Positions 10,561 through 21,645 of a stretch of DNA of 64,000 bases are shown here, one piece after another. The DNA is from Amorphophallus konjac (taxonomy: Eukaryota; Streptophyta; Magnoliopsida; Alismatales; Araceae). The position numbers were made by a program, and so were the translations under genes. Each line of letters starts with the position of its first letter. Positions within the stretch are counted from its first letter, which is position 1. The stretch is taken from assembly GCA_022559845.1 (NCBI GenBank), contig JAHNEJ010002117.1, forward strand, positions 1 through 64,000. The letters run 5' to 3'. The notes below the pieces were generated by a model. That model was given only the letters and a program-made list of their open reading frames with translations. It had not been told where the DNA came from and did no database searches.

Positions 10561-11989
10561 TTCCCATTCTATCATTGTTCACAAGCGACTCACTCCAGCT
10601 ATTAAAGATCCAGCTTTCCTTAGTGTTAAGGAGGAGGTGCTCAGAAAGATTAAACAAGGTGGAATCATTGAGAATAAGGAAGTCATGCTGTTGGATTTAG
10701 AGGAAGAATTGGACAATGAAGAAAAGTCGTGGTATTACGAGATTGCTAAGTATTGCCAAGATCAATCATATCCAGAAGAAGCCACGGCTGAAGAAAAGAA
10801 AGCCATTCGAAGAGTTGCTCAGCGATACACTTTGGTTGTAGGTGTGCTTTATAGAAGAGGTCTTACCGGAGTTTTGCTAAGATGTCTTGATGATGATGAA
10901 TCTTGGAAGGTCGTGGAAGAGGCGCATTCAAGAGTGTGTGGCGGTCATGTCAATAGCCAGATGATAACTAAGAGGATCCTTAGGCTAGGATTCTATTGGC
11001 CCACTCTAGAAGAGGACTGCTCCATCTATGTTCGAAGGTGTGTTAAGTGCCAACTGCACGCCGATAAAATTCATTCTCCTGCCTCTTCACTCCATCCCAT
11101 ATCTTCCCCATGGCCTTTCACCATGTGGGCTTTTGATATCATTGGACCCCTTGGTGATCCGACCCTCCTCACAAAACCAAAGTCATTTATACTCACGGCA
11201 ACGGAGTACTTCACCAAGTGGGCGGAAGCGGAAGCTTACGTGGAAATAAAAGTGTCAACCGTCTGCAAATTTATAATGAAGAACATCATTGCAAGGTTTG
11301 GCATCCCAAGTACCATCGTCACCGATAATGGGCCACAATTCATCTCTCAGGAGATTCAGGACCTCTGCAACAGGTATAACATTGCATTGCATCATTCATC
11401 TCCTTACTATCCGCAAGGCAATGGTCAAGCAGAGGCAACTAATAAAACTTTGATTAAAATTATCAAGAAAACGTGTGAGGCTAATAAATTTGCAGATTGG
11501 CCGGAAAAACTGGTTGAAGCTCTTTGGACCTATCGCACTTCCATTCGTACCCCTACTGGGCAAACCCCTTTCGCCCTCACCTATGGAATGGAGGCGGTGG
11601 TTCCTTACGAGATTCTTATCCCTTCTCTACGAGTACAATTGGACAAGGAGCTCCCCATTGATGAGCGTCGCGAATCTCTCCTTGCCCAGTTGGAACTCCT
11701 AGACGAGAAGCGTTTGGCCGCCGCCGAGCATGCGTGTATTTATCAAAATAGACTTTCACGTTTTTATCAAAAGAAAGTGATTGAAAGAAAATTTAAAGTC
11801 GGTGAAATGGTAATTAAAAGAATCTTCGTAAAACCTGGTGGATCTCATTCAAAACTTCAACCAAACAGGGAAGGTCCCTTTGTTGTAAAAGATGTTTATC
11901 CTGGCAACGCTTACAAATTAATTAATGCTGAAGGTGAAGAGCTAACTCATCCTTGGAATGGTCTCTATTTAAAGAAATACTACCCCTAA
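10561..11989 (+). pseudogene. pol: Integrase (pol C-terminus)
   Basis: Open to its natural stop (11987-11989). Zinc-binding HHCC region at about 10,915-11,055 (AHSRVCGGHVNSQM, then CVKCQ). Catalytic core DDE: aspartates at codons 11135 and 11324 and glutamate at 11432, with 35 residues between the second and third, the canonical DD35E spacing. The C-terminal part includes a GPFVVKDVYPGNAYKL SH3-like block and ends in WNGLYLKKYYP. No chromodomain follows, as expected for Tat and unlike chromoviruses. Marked as pseudogene because the upstream frame is broken. Confidence 0.88.
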
Positions 11990-12838
11990 AAAAATAAAAA
12001 ACAAACAAAACCAACAAAAAGAAGAAAAACAAAACAAAACAATAAAATTGAAAATTACAGGCAGACATGGTACATGGGCCACGAGCCCGAAAAATCAAAA
12101 TCTTTAATTCATTCTTCAGTCTTGATGGTTTAACTTTGGGGTCAACTCATACACCATACGCTCTACTTTTAAACTCAAGCAGCCCAAAATTCGAGGAAAG
12201 TCCGACTCAAACTAAGAGTGTAACCTTACCTATTCTCTTCTCTTCGGCTCACGAGAGGGAGTACGAGTCAAGGGTTACTAATCAAACCTGCCCGCCGCCC
12301 TAGTAGGTGGAAGTCAGGGCCCAAAAGGGAACAAAATGCTTAAAGCCCAAGTACAATTAGGCCTCTATTTTTAAAACAAAAGAAAAAAGAAAAAGAAAGT
12401 TATGAAAGAAAGCGTGTCAAGAGGGCAAAGTCCCCGCAGGGAAAACCCTGGTCGTAAGCATGCGTGAATAAGGGCAAAAAGAGCAATGAAATTTTCCTAA
12501 GCCGAAGACCAAATCCCAACAGGCATTAGGGCAGGGGAGGAGTGTTCCCCATCCTTGAAACCTCTCGTGAGCTTCCTTAACTTATTCTTCTATTCGCCCC
12601 TCACGGTGGGTTGTAGACTAGAAGAATGGAAAAGACTGACTAAGGAGGATGGGCTGTAAGAAAATATGAGTAGAAGCATAAGTCATTAAGCACGTTGACC
12701 CCTTTGTTAAGTTTTTTTTTGAGAAAGATTAATGAATTTAAGATCGTGATGACATAAGGTTTAAGGCCATGTACTTTGCATGCTTTCAAAATCAAAAAAA
12801 TCAAAAAAAATCAAAAAATCAAAAAATATATAAATTCA
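11990..12838 (+). other. Start of the long 3' region, no gene seen
   Basis: A-rich sequence directly after integrase (11,985-12,050), then mixed non-coding sequence. No conserved domain or strong repeat is visible on either strand. Confidence 0.5.
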
Positions 12839-13085
12839 CGCCCCTTCTTGTAGGCGTCATTCTCAAAATTAACGTCTTTAGTTAAGACGTCATTTTCACA
12901 AAAAAAAAATGAAAGAAAGAAAATGAAAAATAAGAATTAATGCCTCTACTGACAGGCGGCTTTTTCAAAATTAACAACTTTTATTAAGTCATCATTTTCA
13001 AATTAAACAAATAATTTTTATAAAACGCCTATCATGAAGGCGTCAATTTCCTAATAAGCGCTCGGTGGCGAGGGCGTCATTTTAA
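12838..13085 (+). repeat. Hairpin array after pol (GACGCC type)
   Basis: Five or six inverted repeats. One at 12872-12890 has arms ACGTCTT/AAGACGT with a 5-nt loop, in place of the usual CGCC/GGCG arms, so both arms differ together. Others are near 12,838-12,860, 12,940-12,962, 13,023-13,046 and 13,057-13,080. Confidence 0.65.
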
Positions 13086-13627
13086 AAATTGAAAGTAAAA
13101 AAATAGAGAAAATAAAATATAAAAAATTTGAAGTTTTAAGCCGTTGTTATGCATGTGCCTAGTTGCATTTTTGTGTGGGCATCTTTTTTAGTCAGTATTT
13201 GCTTGCTTGCATGCCGCATTTTTCTTATATTTGTTTATCATTTGCCTTCATTGATCAAAGGCTTGGCCCCTTGACCCGTTATCAAGGTCAAAGTAAAGAC
13301 ATCCCCTTGCTTATTGAGCAAGGGGTCAAGTTGAACAGATGGATTAACATGTCTATTCAAGTGTGAATTACAGCTACAGGTGCAGGGCAAAAGCAAAAGG
13401 CGGAAAAGTAGAAGAAAACACAAGTCCACAAGTGCTCAGGTGACAAAAAAAGATCTCAAATCTCATATATATATATATATATATCAAATGTATATCTGAG
13501 TACAGGTGTGAGGGTGGAGGAGTATAAGTAAAGTCTCTCTCAGCTCTCGCCTCCACCCTCCTCTCTCCTACTCTCGGCCTCACTCTCATCCTCCCCACGA
13601 GGCGCTCGTGGAGGGGGCATGGACCCC

Positions 13628-14952
13628 CTAGAAGTAGCTGGAGCTCGAACCTGCTCCTTTGCCTCGCTCCTCTCCCGAAGATCCGAACCCCATAGCATCT
13701 ACCCTAGCCCTCTGGAACTCCGGGAGTCCGTAATAAGCTGCTTGGACTTGGACCCAGGAGATCCGCGTCCTCATCAATCCCTGTATGCAACAAAAATAAA
13801 ATTTTCACTTAAGATTTCATGTGGATAATCGTTTAAGGTCATTGGCTATAACATTTGCTCTCTATTTTAATTAACGACCTCCCCTAGGTCGTGGTTTAAT
13901 CAATTGACGCCCCTAAGAGAGGCGTTATTTTAAAATGTGTTTCTAATAATTTCATGAGAAATTTGAATTAACGACCTGCCCTAGGTCGTTGTTTACTTAA
14001 ATAACGCCCCTATGGGGAGCGTTGTTTTGAAATTAATTTCCTAAATTCTAAGAAATGTTGAATTGACGCCCATCCCTGGGTCGTCATTTGTTTGAGCGAC
14101 GCCCTTATGGGAGGCGCTGTTTAAAAGGCAATTCTCTATCCTTAATTACAATTCTGAAAAATTTGAATTGACGACCACACCCGTGGTCGCTGCTTAATGA
14201 ATTGACGCCCCGGTGGGGGGCGTTGTTTTTCTGGGGTTTCAAACTAATTAACATGCGAAATAAAAATAAACAGAGGCATATATGCTTTAAAATAAATGAA
14301 ACAGCATGGAAATTAACCGCATGATGATAAACATGATAAATTTTAAAATGACGACATGTTGCAGGGCGCAATTTCATGGATTAATCTTTTTTTAGAAAAT
14401 AAAAATCAATTGAATTGACGGCTCAGGCTGGGGCGTTGTTTTAATTGACGACACCCCTGGGGGCGTCATTTATCTGAGTCATTGTTCTTTCGACCGAGGG
14501 CTATGGAAATGATGAAAAATGGAAATAAAATGAAAATAAAATTAAAAATAGAGGGTTTGGGGGCCTACCTTGCGTCGTTCGGGCACGATCAACCCTCCAC
14601 GGATGATTTTCCTTGGTTGCCGTGGCCGTCGGGGTTAGCCGGGTCGTGGGACCACCGCCGCCGTCTCCGGTGGTTGCTCTCCTTCTCCTTCTTCTCCTCC
14701 TTGTTCTTCTGCCCCTCCTTCTTCATCTCCTTCGTCTTCTTCATCGTCGTCCTCGTCCTCATCATCATCACCATCATCTTCGTCTTCTTCTTCTCCATCT
14801 TCTCTTTCTTCTTCGTTGGTTTCCTCCTCGTGCTCCGCCGCCGGAGCGTCCTCGGCCGCCGCGGGAGGAAGCTCCTCCACGGCTTGTTCGCCTTCCAATT
14901 CCACAACCTCGGGGGCTGTGACCCTTTGGCGTTTCTGTTCGCCGCCCGCCAT
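13628..14952 (-). pseudogene. Antisense gene 2: acidic protein, two-exon model
   Basis: Minus-strand start ATGGCGGG at 14952, preceded by a leader resembling a plant 5' UTR. Exon 1 (14952-14569) is 384 nt. It encodes an Ala/Glu/Asp-rich segment with a KRQR cluster and a long acidic run, then a basic segment with 'RKIIRGGLIVPERRK'. A CAAG/GTAGG donor and a GCATACAG/GG acceptor define a 788-bp intron (14568-13781). Exon 2 (13780-13628) continues in the same phase, with RISWVQVQAAYYGLPEFQRA, and ends at TAG. One TAA (14635-14637) interrupts exon 1. Function unknown; Tat elements often carry antisense extra genes. The splice model is inferred from sequence alone. Confidence 0.45.
13874..14475 (+). 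repeat. Hairpin array inside the predicted intron of antisense gene 2
   Basis: About ten inverted repeats. Two arm types alternate: ACGACCT/AGGTCGT (13874-13892 and 13971-13989, perfect 7-bp arms) and GACGCC/GGCGTT types (near 13,905-13,925, 14,003-14,026, 14,064-14,090, 14,098-14,123, 14,203-14,225). A further variant at 14172-14189 has arms CGACCAC/GTGGTCG. Weaker units near 14,415-14,475. Confidence 0.7.
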
Positions 14953-15099
14953 GAGAACGAGGAGTAGGGAGAGTGAGAATGAGAGAGTTGGAGTGAGGGG
15001 AGAATGGGTTCGGTTAGGGTTTACAGAAGAGAAAAAGGAAAGAAGAGAACGAAAGAGGGAGAAGAAAGAAGGGAAAAAGGGTTTAACGGTCGAAAAGAA

Positions 15100-15545
15100 A
15101 TGACGCCCTGATGGAAGTAGCCATTATATCAATTGACGGTCTGAGGAGAGGCGTGGTTCCAAGATATGACGACATGAGCTGAGGCGTCATTTAATCTTGC
15201 ATGGGAACTTGTAACCGGCGTCAGGTGCATTAATGGGCAAGTGATTGATGTGATTGATCGTCATTATTACTTTTGAAATTGACGACGTTGGATGCAGGCG
15301 TTCGTTTCCTAATACGCGACATATGTGAAGGCGTTATTCATATAAGATTAAGGAATTATTTTGAAAATAATTTGAAGAAATTTGAACCGATTAACGCCTT
15401 ATCTGGAGACGCGAATTAAGAGACGCCTATTTCTGAGGGCGTCAATTGTGATTTTTGAATAGTTTTAAGGATTTGATTTAATGACAGTTGACGACATTAT
15501 CTAAGGCGTTATTCAACCAATTGACGCCCTTTATGAAGGCGCTTC
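15100..15545 (+). repeat. Hairpin array between the two antisense genes
   Basis: Degenerate GACG..CGTC hairpins: about 15,132-15,155, 15,167-15,192, 15,280-15,305, 15,392-15,413, 15,421-15,445, 15,489-15,513 and 15,521-15,543. They lie in the probable promoter or leader region of antisense gene 2 and downstream of antisense gene 1. Confidence 0.55.
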
Positions 15546-15680
15546 TCAGGATAGAGAACCCGAAGCTCATCTTATCAGACAGAATTGCATAAATTGGAAG
15601 ATATAATCATATAAACTCATTGTTTTGGCTCAAAATAAGAAGAAAATCATTATTTCATTAAGGAAAAATCATGATTACAT

Positions 15681-15984
15681 TTATTGAGCCATCATAGGCC
15701 TTATCTTCCTAAGTGCCAGTACATAAGATTTGCATTTCTCTTCTTCTTCTTCTACATATGTCTTGGACTTTTGGAGTAGTCCAACCTTCCATTGAGCCAT
15801 TATTGTCTTCACTTCTTCTTGATCTCCACTTGAGCATAATTCCCTTCTTTTGAGTGGAGGTAGATGAGAAGGTTCTTCAAAGAAGTGCCGAGGTAGCCCG
15901 AGCTGTGGGAGGCACCAGTGTGCATTGTAAAGGACGAAGTCGCTCCCGCCTATCAACCGAAGCTCTATGCCGGAGGAAAGCCTT
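15681..15984 (-). pseudogene. Antisense gene 1 (plant mobile domain), 3' part
   Basis: C-terminal part of the gene whose 5' part is at 24,661-25,791. The frame continues across the LARD-A insertion once one copy of the GCCTT duplication is removed. The segment includes FVLYNAHWCLPQLGLPRHF, which resembles the end of the plant mobile domain, then an acidic EEEEEKC tail and a TAA at 15681-15683. Together with the 5' part the coding length is 1,323 nt (441 codons including the stop), an exact multiple of three, which supports the model. Confidence 0.65.
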
Positions 15985-16212
15985 TGTAATTTTTCGGATA
16001 TTTTTCGGATATTTTTCGGATCATTTTAGTGGGTCTCGGAGTGTATTTTGTGCTTTACACGTGTTTTTCCTTGATGTGCCTTCGGAACTCTTTGCAGGGC
16101 AAACCGTGACGTTCTCCGACTCCGGGACATTACCACTGTGTCGTGCTCTTCCCGAGGATCGCGGAGGTAATTTTTCATAATTTTTTGAATTTCTCTAATT
16201 TTCAGATTTTTC

Positions 16213-16220
16213 TATATATA
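16213..16220 (+). promoter_or_regulatory. TATA box of LARD-A 5' LTR
   Basis: TATATATA followed by a CT-rich initiator region. The related LTRs have TATA boxes at about 44,772 (plus), 33,546-33,553 and 43,730-43,737 (minus). Confidence 0.55.
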
Positions 16221-16489
16221 CTAACCCTTTTCTCTCTCCCCCTCTCATTTCTCTCTTCCCTCCCTCTCTCTTCTCTCACGCCCTCTTTCTCCCCTCTCTT
16301 CTCCGGCGGCCGACGGAGCGAGGCGGGGGCGAGGCGGAGGTGGCGCGGGCGAGGATGCGGGCGAGGACAGGTGAGGATCGAGGCGGAGGAGGCGCGTGGA
16401 AGCTCGGTGGCGCGATCGCGAGCCGGCGAGGGTTTCGCGACGATTTCTTCATGGATCGGCGTCCACGGCGCGTCGTTTCTTCGGTGGAG

Positions 16490-18691
16490 GTAGGGAGATG
16501 GACCCTCGACTCGCGTACTTCTTTTCCCACGAGTTTTGTGGGCCGTGGTGAGCCGAGCAGGCTAAACGGGGCGATTTGGGGAAAGTGCTTGTTTTTCGGG
16601 TGTGAGCTGGATCCCTCATTTTACGGTGTTTTTGGGCGATCCAGGGGTTTAGATGCATGTCTAGGGGCTTGGGGAAGGTTTCCCCTTTTGTTTCCCCTTC
16701 ACCTGGGGGTGAACGGGGCGTGGAATGGGTTTTTCTGCGGTGTCCACCGTTTTCGGGCACGGACTGAGAACGCGCTAGCCTTGGGTAGCGCGTTCTTGAA
16801 GGTCGCGCAGCCCCGATAGAGCGCGTTCATCGGGGAAGATGAACAGTTTGGCGGTTCTTGTCGCGCTATAGGGCCCCAGCGCGTTCAGGGTTGTCGCGCT
16901 ATAGGATCATAGCGCGACCTGGTCTGGTCGCGCTATGGACCTGTAGCGTGTTCTTGTTGAACGCGCTAGGTATGTATAGCGCGTTCTGACTGAACGCGCT
17001 ATGCACGTGTAGCGCGTTCTTGGAGGTGACCAGCCGGGCTGCCCGGGGCAGGCGGTCTGCGGCTGATCGTGCTCCCCTTGGGCCGTGTGTGTCTCGGACA
17101 CCCCGTGGAGTTCCGTGACCGTGTCTTTGGGTGTCTGGAGGTACCGTGTCACCTCGATAAGCGTGCCCGTGGGCTTGGTGGGTCCGGGTGACTCCAGGTG
17201 TTCCGGGCTTCCGTGTTCTTGCTAGATCGAGTCACCGTGTATCGGGGTGTGTGCGGTGGGATCTCCCCCGCATATTGTGAGTTTCTTTGGAAGGTGATTT
17301 CCGTGTGGGCCACGTGTTTGGCCTTGGACTGCGAGTCCAGTTGTCCGGCCTGGGGGCTGGAGGTTTCCCGCTTGCTTCGAGATGGGAAATCGACATGGCG
17401 GCTTGTGTGCTGCCCTGGGAATCGTGCCTCTGTGTTTTTTCGTGTGGCCGTGGTCCCTTACGTTCCCTTCCTGAGGGAACAGTCTTGGTGGCTTGTGAGC
17501 TATCTCGGTATTTGTGATATCATGATTTTGGACCTAGAGATTAGGCTAGATCGACGGCCTTGTGCTGTTGCGCCCAACGGTCTTGACCCCGAGTCTTGTG
17601 ACTAAAGGACCGTTGGCTGTATTGTGTCTAGAGGACTGTCCAGAGTCCAGTGGCTTAAGTGCCACTCGAGTTTTCTCGACTCTCGGGCACGGTGCGTGCG
17701 TGGCCGTGGACTGCGAGTCCTGTTTCTTCTCCGACTGTGGTCACCGTGCGACGGGGCCGGTACGCGGGGTTGTCCCCGTACGTCGTCGGATTCGGACGTT
17801 GTTTTCCGTTGAGTTGAGAGTCTACTCCTTCAGTGACCCTCCACTAGTCGTAGCCCACCAGTACGAGGTGCTGGTCTCACCTGGGAGTGGTGTACGGGCA
17901 CTCACCTTTGAGGCGGTTTGTGGACCGGTTACCGTAGGCCCCTCGTCGGTAGCCAGAGTCCGGCTACGGGGGAAAACCGATCAGAGGGCTAGACCTAGTG
18001 ACGTGTGGTCTGTGTGTGCACACGTGGTTGGGGGCGGTTGGACCCACGTCGACGGGCGTGACCCCAGCTAGTCACTTGTTTGTGGTTACTTGTTCGGTGT
18101 TTGGGCCTTTGGTAGGAGCTACCACGTCAGGCGGTTCACCTGCGGCGCGGTGTAAGACGTCAGGGGACGCTACCTACTGTGCTTCTAGTGGGTGGCACTC
18201 CTGTCGAGTTGGGAGTGACAGACTGTCAGTTTCCGTAACTTTGACCTTCGGGTTTTCGGTCGTGTCGACCGTTGAGTTTTCGGTTGTTTCGCCGTGGCGC
18301 GTGTGTTGGTTTTCGCGCCGTGAGACTAGTGCTAGTGGCTTTACCGAGGTTACGTCTTGTTCTGCGGTACCTGCGATCGGATGGTCGGGGTTGCACCTTG
18401 GATAGTGTGTCCAGGTCGGCTGTGTCCGGGGGACAGGCCTCTACGGCGTGGTTGCCGTAGGTTTTTACTTCGGTAGGTGGTGCTAGCGTGGTTCGGTCGC
18501 TTCGACTGCGTGATCGAGGTGTGCCTTCTTGTACAGTAGGAGTAGCGGTAGTGCTGAGTTTTGACCGGCCACCGGTTTGCTGTTCCTGCTGTAGTTGTAG
18601 CTTCCTTTCCGCTACCGCCGTTGTTTCCGGTTGGGGTTCCGCGGGATCCCTGCTGAGTCTCTATTTTGGAGACTCATTCCCTGCTTTTCAG
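16490..18691 (+). other. Putative intron inside the LARD-A 5' LTR
   Basis: Begins GTAGGG after GTGGAG and ends in a pyrimidine tract plus CAG followed by GTGTGGCGG. Length 2,202 bp. The equivalent interval in the 3' LTR is 22149-24350, also 2,202 bp. Both splice-like ends are kept in LTR B (43447-41234, minus, 2,214 bp), solo LTR D (33268-31673, minus, 1,596 bp) and solo LTR E (45046-54640 interrupted, about 2.29 kb without its insertion). Removal by splicing is inference. Confidence 0.4.
16768..17019 (+). repeat. Hairpin array in LARD-A 5' LTR (GAACGCGCTA arms)
   Basis: Hairpins with 10-bp arms and an 8-nt loop: 16768-16795 GAACGCGCTA/TAGCGCGTTC, two similar ones ending at 17019, and units with GTCGCGCTAT/ATAGCGCGAC arms. 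Outer bases change together (GAAC with GTTC, GGTC or GTC with GAC). Confidence 0.85.
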
Positions 18692-19003
18692 GTGTGGCGG
18701 TTCTTCCTCGAGGTTCGAGGGTGCGGAGCGGAGGTTCTCAGTTGCCAGCTTGCCGGGCCGAGTGTTCACTTGGCATGTGGTACGCTTTACTGCTTTAGAC
18801 TGTACTTTCTGTTGGACTGGACTCTGTTGTAGCTGTTGTTGTTCTTTCTTTCTGTTAATCATTGAGTTGTCCTACTTTATTTCCTATTTCTTTGTGCCTC
18901 CACACTCCTTTTAGCCCTTCCGAGCCCTCCCGGCTCGTGGGCGGCGGTGCGAGTCTCGGGTTATCGGGCCTTCCCGGTAATCGGATTCTCGGGTCGTTAC
19001 AGC

Positions 19004-19015
19004 TGGTATCAGAGC
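19004..19015 (+). promoter_or_regulatory. Primer binding site, LARD-A (tRNA-iMet)
   Basis: TGGTATCAGAGC two bases after the LTR end, complementary to the 3' end of initiator methionine tRNA. It primes minus-strand DNA synthesis. Confidence 0.9.
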
Positions 19016-21632
19016 GGTGGTTGTGGACGTACATAGGAATTCGAAATATTGCAGTGATCAGAGTCCATAAGGTCCAGTACAGTCGGCAACTGGCATAAGG
19101 TTTTGTGCTTATTTTTTCGCTTTGTTTCTCGCTTGAGAGCTTGGGTGCCCTGTGCGGCGCTGTGAAGGTGGTTGTTGTCCGCGGCTTTCATGCCAGCATG
19201 GGGTCTAAGGATTGAGGTTGAGAGCCTTCTCCCTCATCGGTGATGGCCCTGGTTGTGCTGCGTTGGGCAGAGGTTGCTGGCAGGTGTGAGCTCGCAGTGC
19301 TGCGTTCAAGGAATATGCGGCGTGGTCAGGTGGCTGGAGTGGATTTTTCGTGGTTAAGTGGCCGTGAGCGTGCTCTGAGGGAGCTGTTGTCGGTGTTGGC
19401 CACTCCAGCTTGAGGTTTGTCCAGCTCCTGAGGCGTTCTGATCAAGAAGTGTGCTCGGGTGAGTGGAGGATCTTCTCGGTGAGCTGCCGTTTCGTCGAGC
19501 CTGATGTCCTGTCGTGCTCTGTGGCGTCAGAAATGACGTGTCGGTTCTGATTGTTTTGCGGATTTCGAGGCAGGATTGGGTTGTGGTGTCCCAGTAAGTC
19601 TTGCTCCTACGCTCTTGTGTGCGAATGGGTTGTGTTCGCCCTGGAGTTGGCTTGAGATGTAAAAGCTCCACGATGAGTTCGGGACTCGAGGATGAGCGTC
19701 GGCGGTTGTTGTTATGGCTCGTGTTGCGGCTCTTGGCATGCCGTGTTGCAATTCGAGGAATTACGGCGGTGGTACATCGGTAGATGTTGTGACTATGGTC
19801 CGACGTGACACTCGTCGAGTGTGTCGGAGGCGCTGACCTTATGGAAGCGATGGCTTTCCTTGGTGCTGGATGGTGTTGTTTCCAGCATGCGCGAGGTTCG
19901 AGGTCAGGTCGAGCGTGGAGTCCTTCCATTGGTCGGAAGTGCGTTTGGTCTCCGCTTTGGTTGGAGAGATTATGTTGGGTTAAGGTTCGTCGTCTTGCAT
20001 TGCGTGTTCGGATTGGTTGGCCTTGTAGGCCATGAAGTCCGTGCGAGACGTGCTCCTTGTCTTGGCAAGGCGGTTGCCTGTGAGAAGTCGTGCCCATTCC
20101 CTGGTCGTGTGAGGGTGCTGGAGCTGTTCCGGAAGGACGAGTGTTGGGTGGGCGGTGTTCGCTTTCTCGGCTGTGCCCGCGGATCAGAGTGCGCAGCGGA
20201 AGCGTGGTGGGCTTGTGACCCATTGGTTCAGGATCGTAGCGTTGGTTGCTATGGGCGGATTCCTGAGTTTGCGTTGAGCATTGGATGATTGGTTCCTCGG
20301 TGTGAAACGTGTTGTTGCTGTGCCGTTGCTCGAGGTATTATGGTTGTTGGCACTGGCTGGATGGAGTGTTGGGGGATGTGCTGGCTAGTGTGCTGCATGA
20401 GTACCATGTTCCTGTGTTGGAAGCCGTGTCAGGCGTCGGTATTGGACCTGGATGGGGTTGTTGAGGATGTTGCCTGACGATGGGTCCCGGTTGGCGGCTG
20501 TGAGTGGCTGGTGAGCCTAACCGTGTGACCAACCACAGCAGCGTCTGTTGGCTTTACGGTCTTGTCGGATTGTGGCGGTGAGATGTATAATCGATCGAGG
20601 ACCCAAAGTGCTTTGGTCGTGGTGTCGACAACCAGGTCGCCGTGAGCATTGTTCAGGTGGTGTCCCGTGGCTCTGTGGTAAGGGCGGAATCGGGATTGGC
20701 GTGTGTCCACTTGGATTGATCGAAGGATTTGATGAGACCAGATAGAAGAGTGACGCCTGTGGGCGGAGGCCTTTTTGTGAGATTGGCGTCGGATTGGTGG
20801 TCCTTGATAGGACATTGGTGTCGCAATGGTTATCCCTGGTTTGGTGACCAGCGTGGGATGGTTCCCCGGTAAGTCTGAGTCCAGTGAGGTGATGACTGAA
20901 AACACCAGGATCCATCATTTGGTTTCGTTGTGCTCCCCGAGAGGGTCGAGTTGGCGTGATGTTCGAACTCGGATGCGGAGTCCGAGAGGAGTGTAGCTCG
21001 AGATGTGGCATTGGTCTGTGTGTGAGTCAGCGGATGGCCTGCTGTGAGTTGGATTGTGCCTGTTGGGCCGGTGGAGGTTTCCCGTTGACATGTATCTGGC
21101 GATCAGTGGATGGTCTTTTCACAGACAGAAGATGCTGGTTGTCGGGGCTCGAGCGTGGCGAGAGCCGTGTGCCGATGAGCTAGTTGCGGTCTGTTGAGAT
21201 GACTGATTGAACTGGTGGAGGCTCTATTTTGGTTGCTTTCTCGAGGAGGGCGTGCGACCTGTCAGCTAGCTGCGAAGCTGATGTGCCATTTGTCTGCCGA
21301 CCATTGGATGGATCAGTAGCTGTTGCTCGTGTCGAGGGTTGTGATTCCTCGGTGAGCAAGATCGTGGCTGCGGCGCCATGGTGGATTCTCGCGTTGACTG
21401 AGGTGATGCCGGACTGTGTCCTTTGGTATATGCCTGCTCTGCTGGCCAGTGTGCTCGGCGCGAGGAGCGAGGTGCTGTGTGTGATTGTGAGTCTGGCTGT
21501 GTTCCTCAGGATCTGTGTTTTCGTGAGAATCGAGGTTTTTTGTGCTGGGGCTCTGACAGCGTGTCAGTTGGTTCAGTGTTCTTCCCCTGGGACTTCGTGA
21601 TTGGTCGTGAATTTCGAGGATGAAATTCCTTT
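19016..21632 (+). mobile_element. LARD-A internal region, non-coding
   Basis: GC-rich, about 2.6 kb. Frames on both strands are short and lack gag, protease, RT or integrase motifs. The region is conserved with the minus-strand copy at 30,300-31,322 plus 33,892-34,689, including the first 90 bases after the primer site. Conservation without coding suggests cis-acting or structural sequence for transposition in trans. Confidence 0.75.
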
Positions 21633-21645
21633 AAGGGGGGAGGGC
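21633..21645 (+). promoter_or_regulatory. Polypurine tract, LARD-A
   Basis: AAGGGGGGAGGGC-type purine run directly before the TGTAAT start of the 3' LTR. It is preceded by bases that would encode the FRGxNSF-type end of a chromoviral integrase. Confidence 0.8.

Larger units (their letters stand above)
15985..19001 (+). mobile_element. LARD-A 5' LTR
   Basis: TGTAAT start, GTTACA end. It has a TATA box at 16213-16220, a CpG-rich transcribed leader (16,300-16,480), a GAG/GTAGG donor-like site at 16490, a hairpin array at 16768-17019 and a CTTTTCAG/GTG acceptor-like site ending at 18691. Compared with the 3' LTR, the first 20 bases after TGTAAT differ by a small rearrangement of the TTTTTCGGATA repeat. 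Confidence 0.9.

Noticed and set aside
12067..12303. 78-residue frame after integrase
   Set aside because: No domain, weak coding character, located in 3' untranslated sequence.
16768..17019. Hairpins as chance products of CpG-rich sequence
   Set aside because: Perfect 10-bp arms with a constant 8-nt loop recur many times at the same LTR position in different families.
19354..20223. 289-residue minus-strand frame in the LARD-A internal region
   Set aside because: GC-driven open frame without any domain; the equivalent frame is not maintained in LARD-B.
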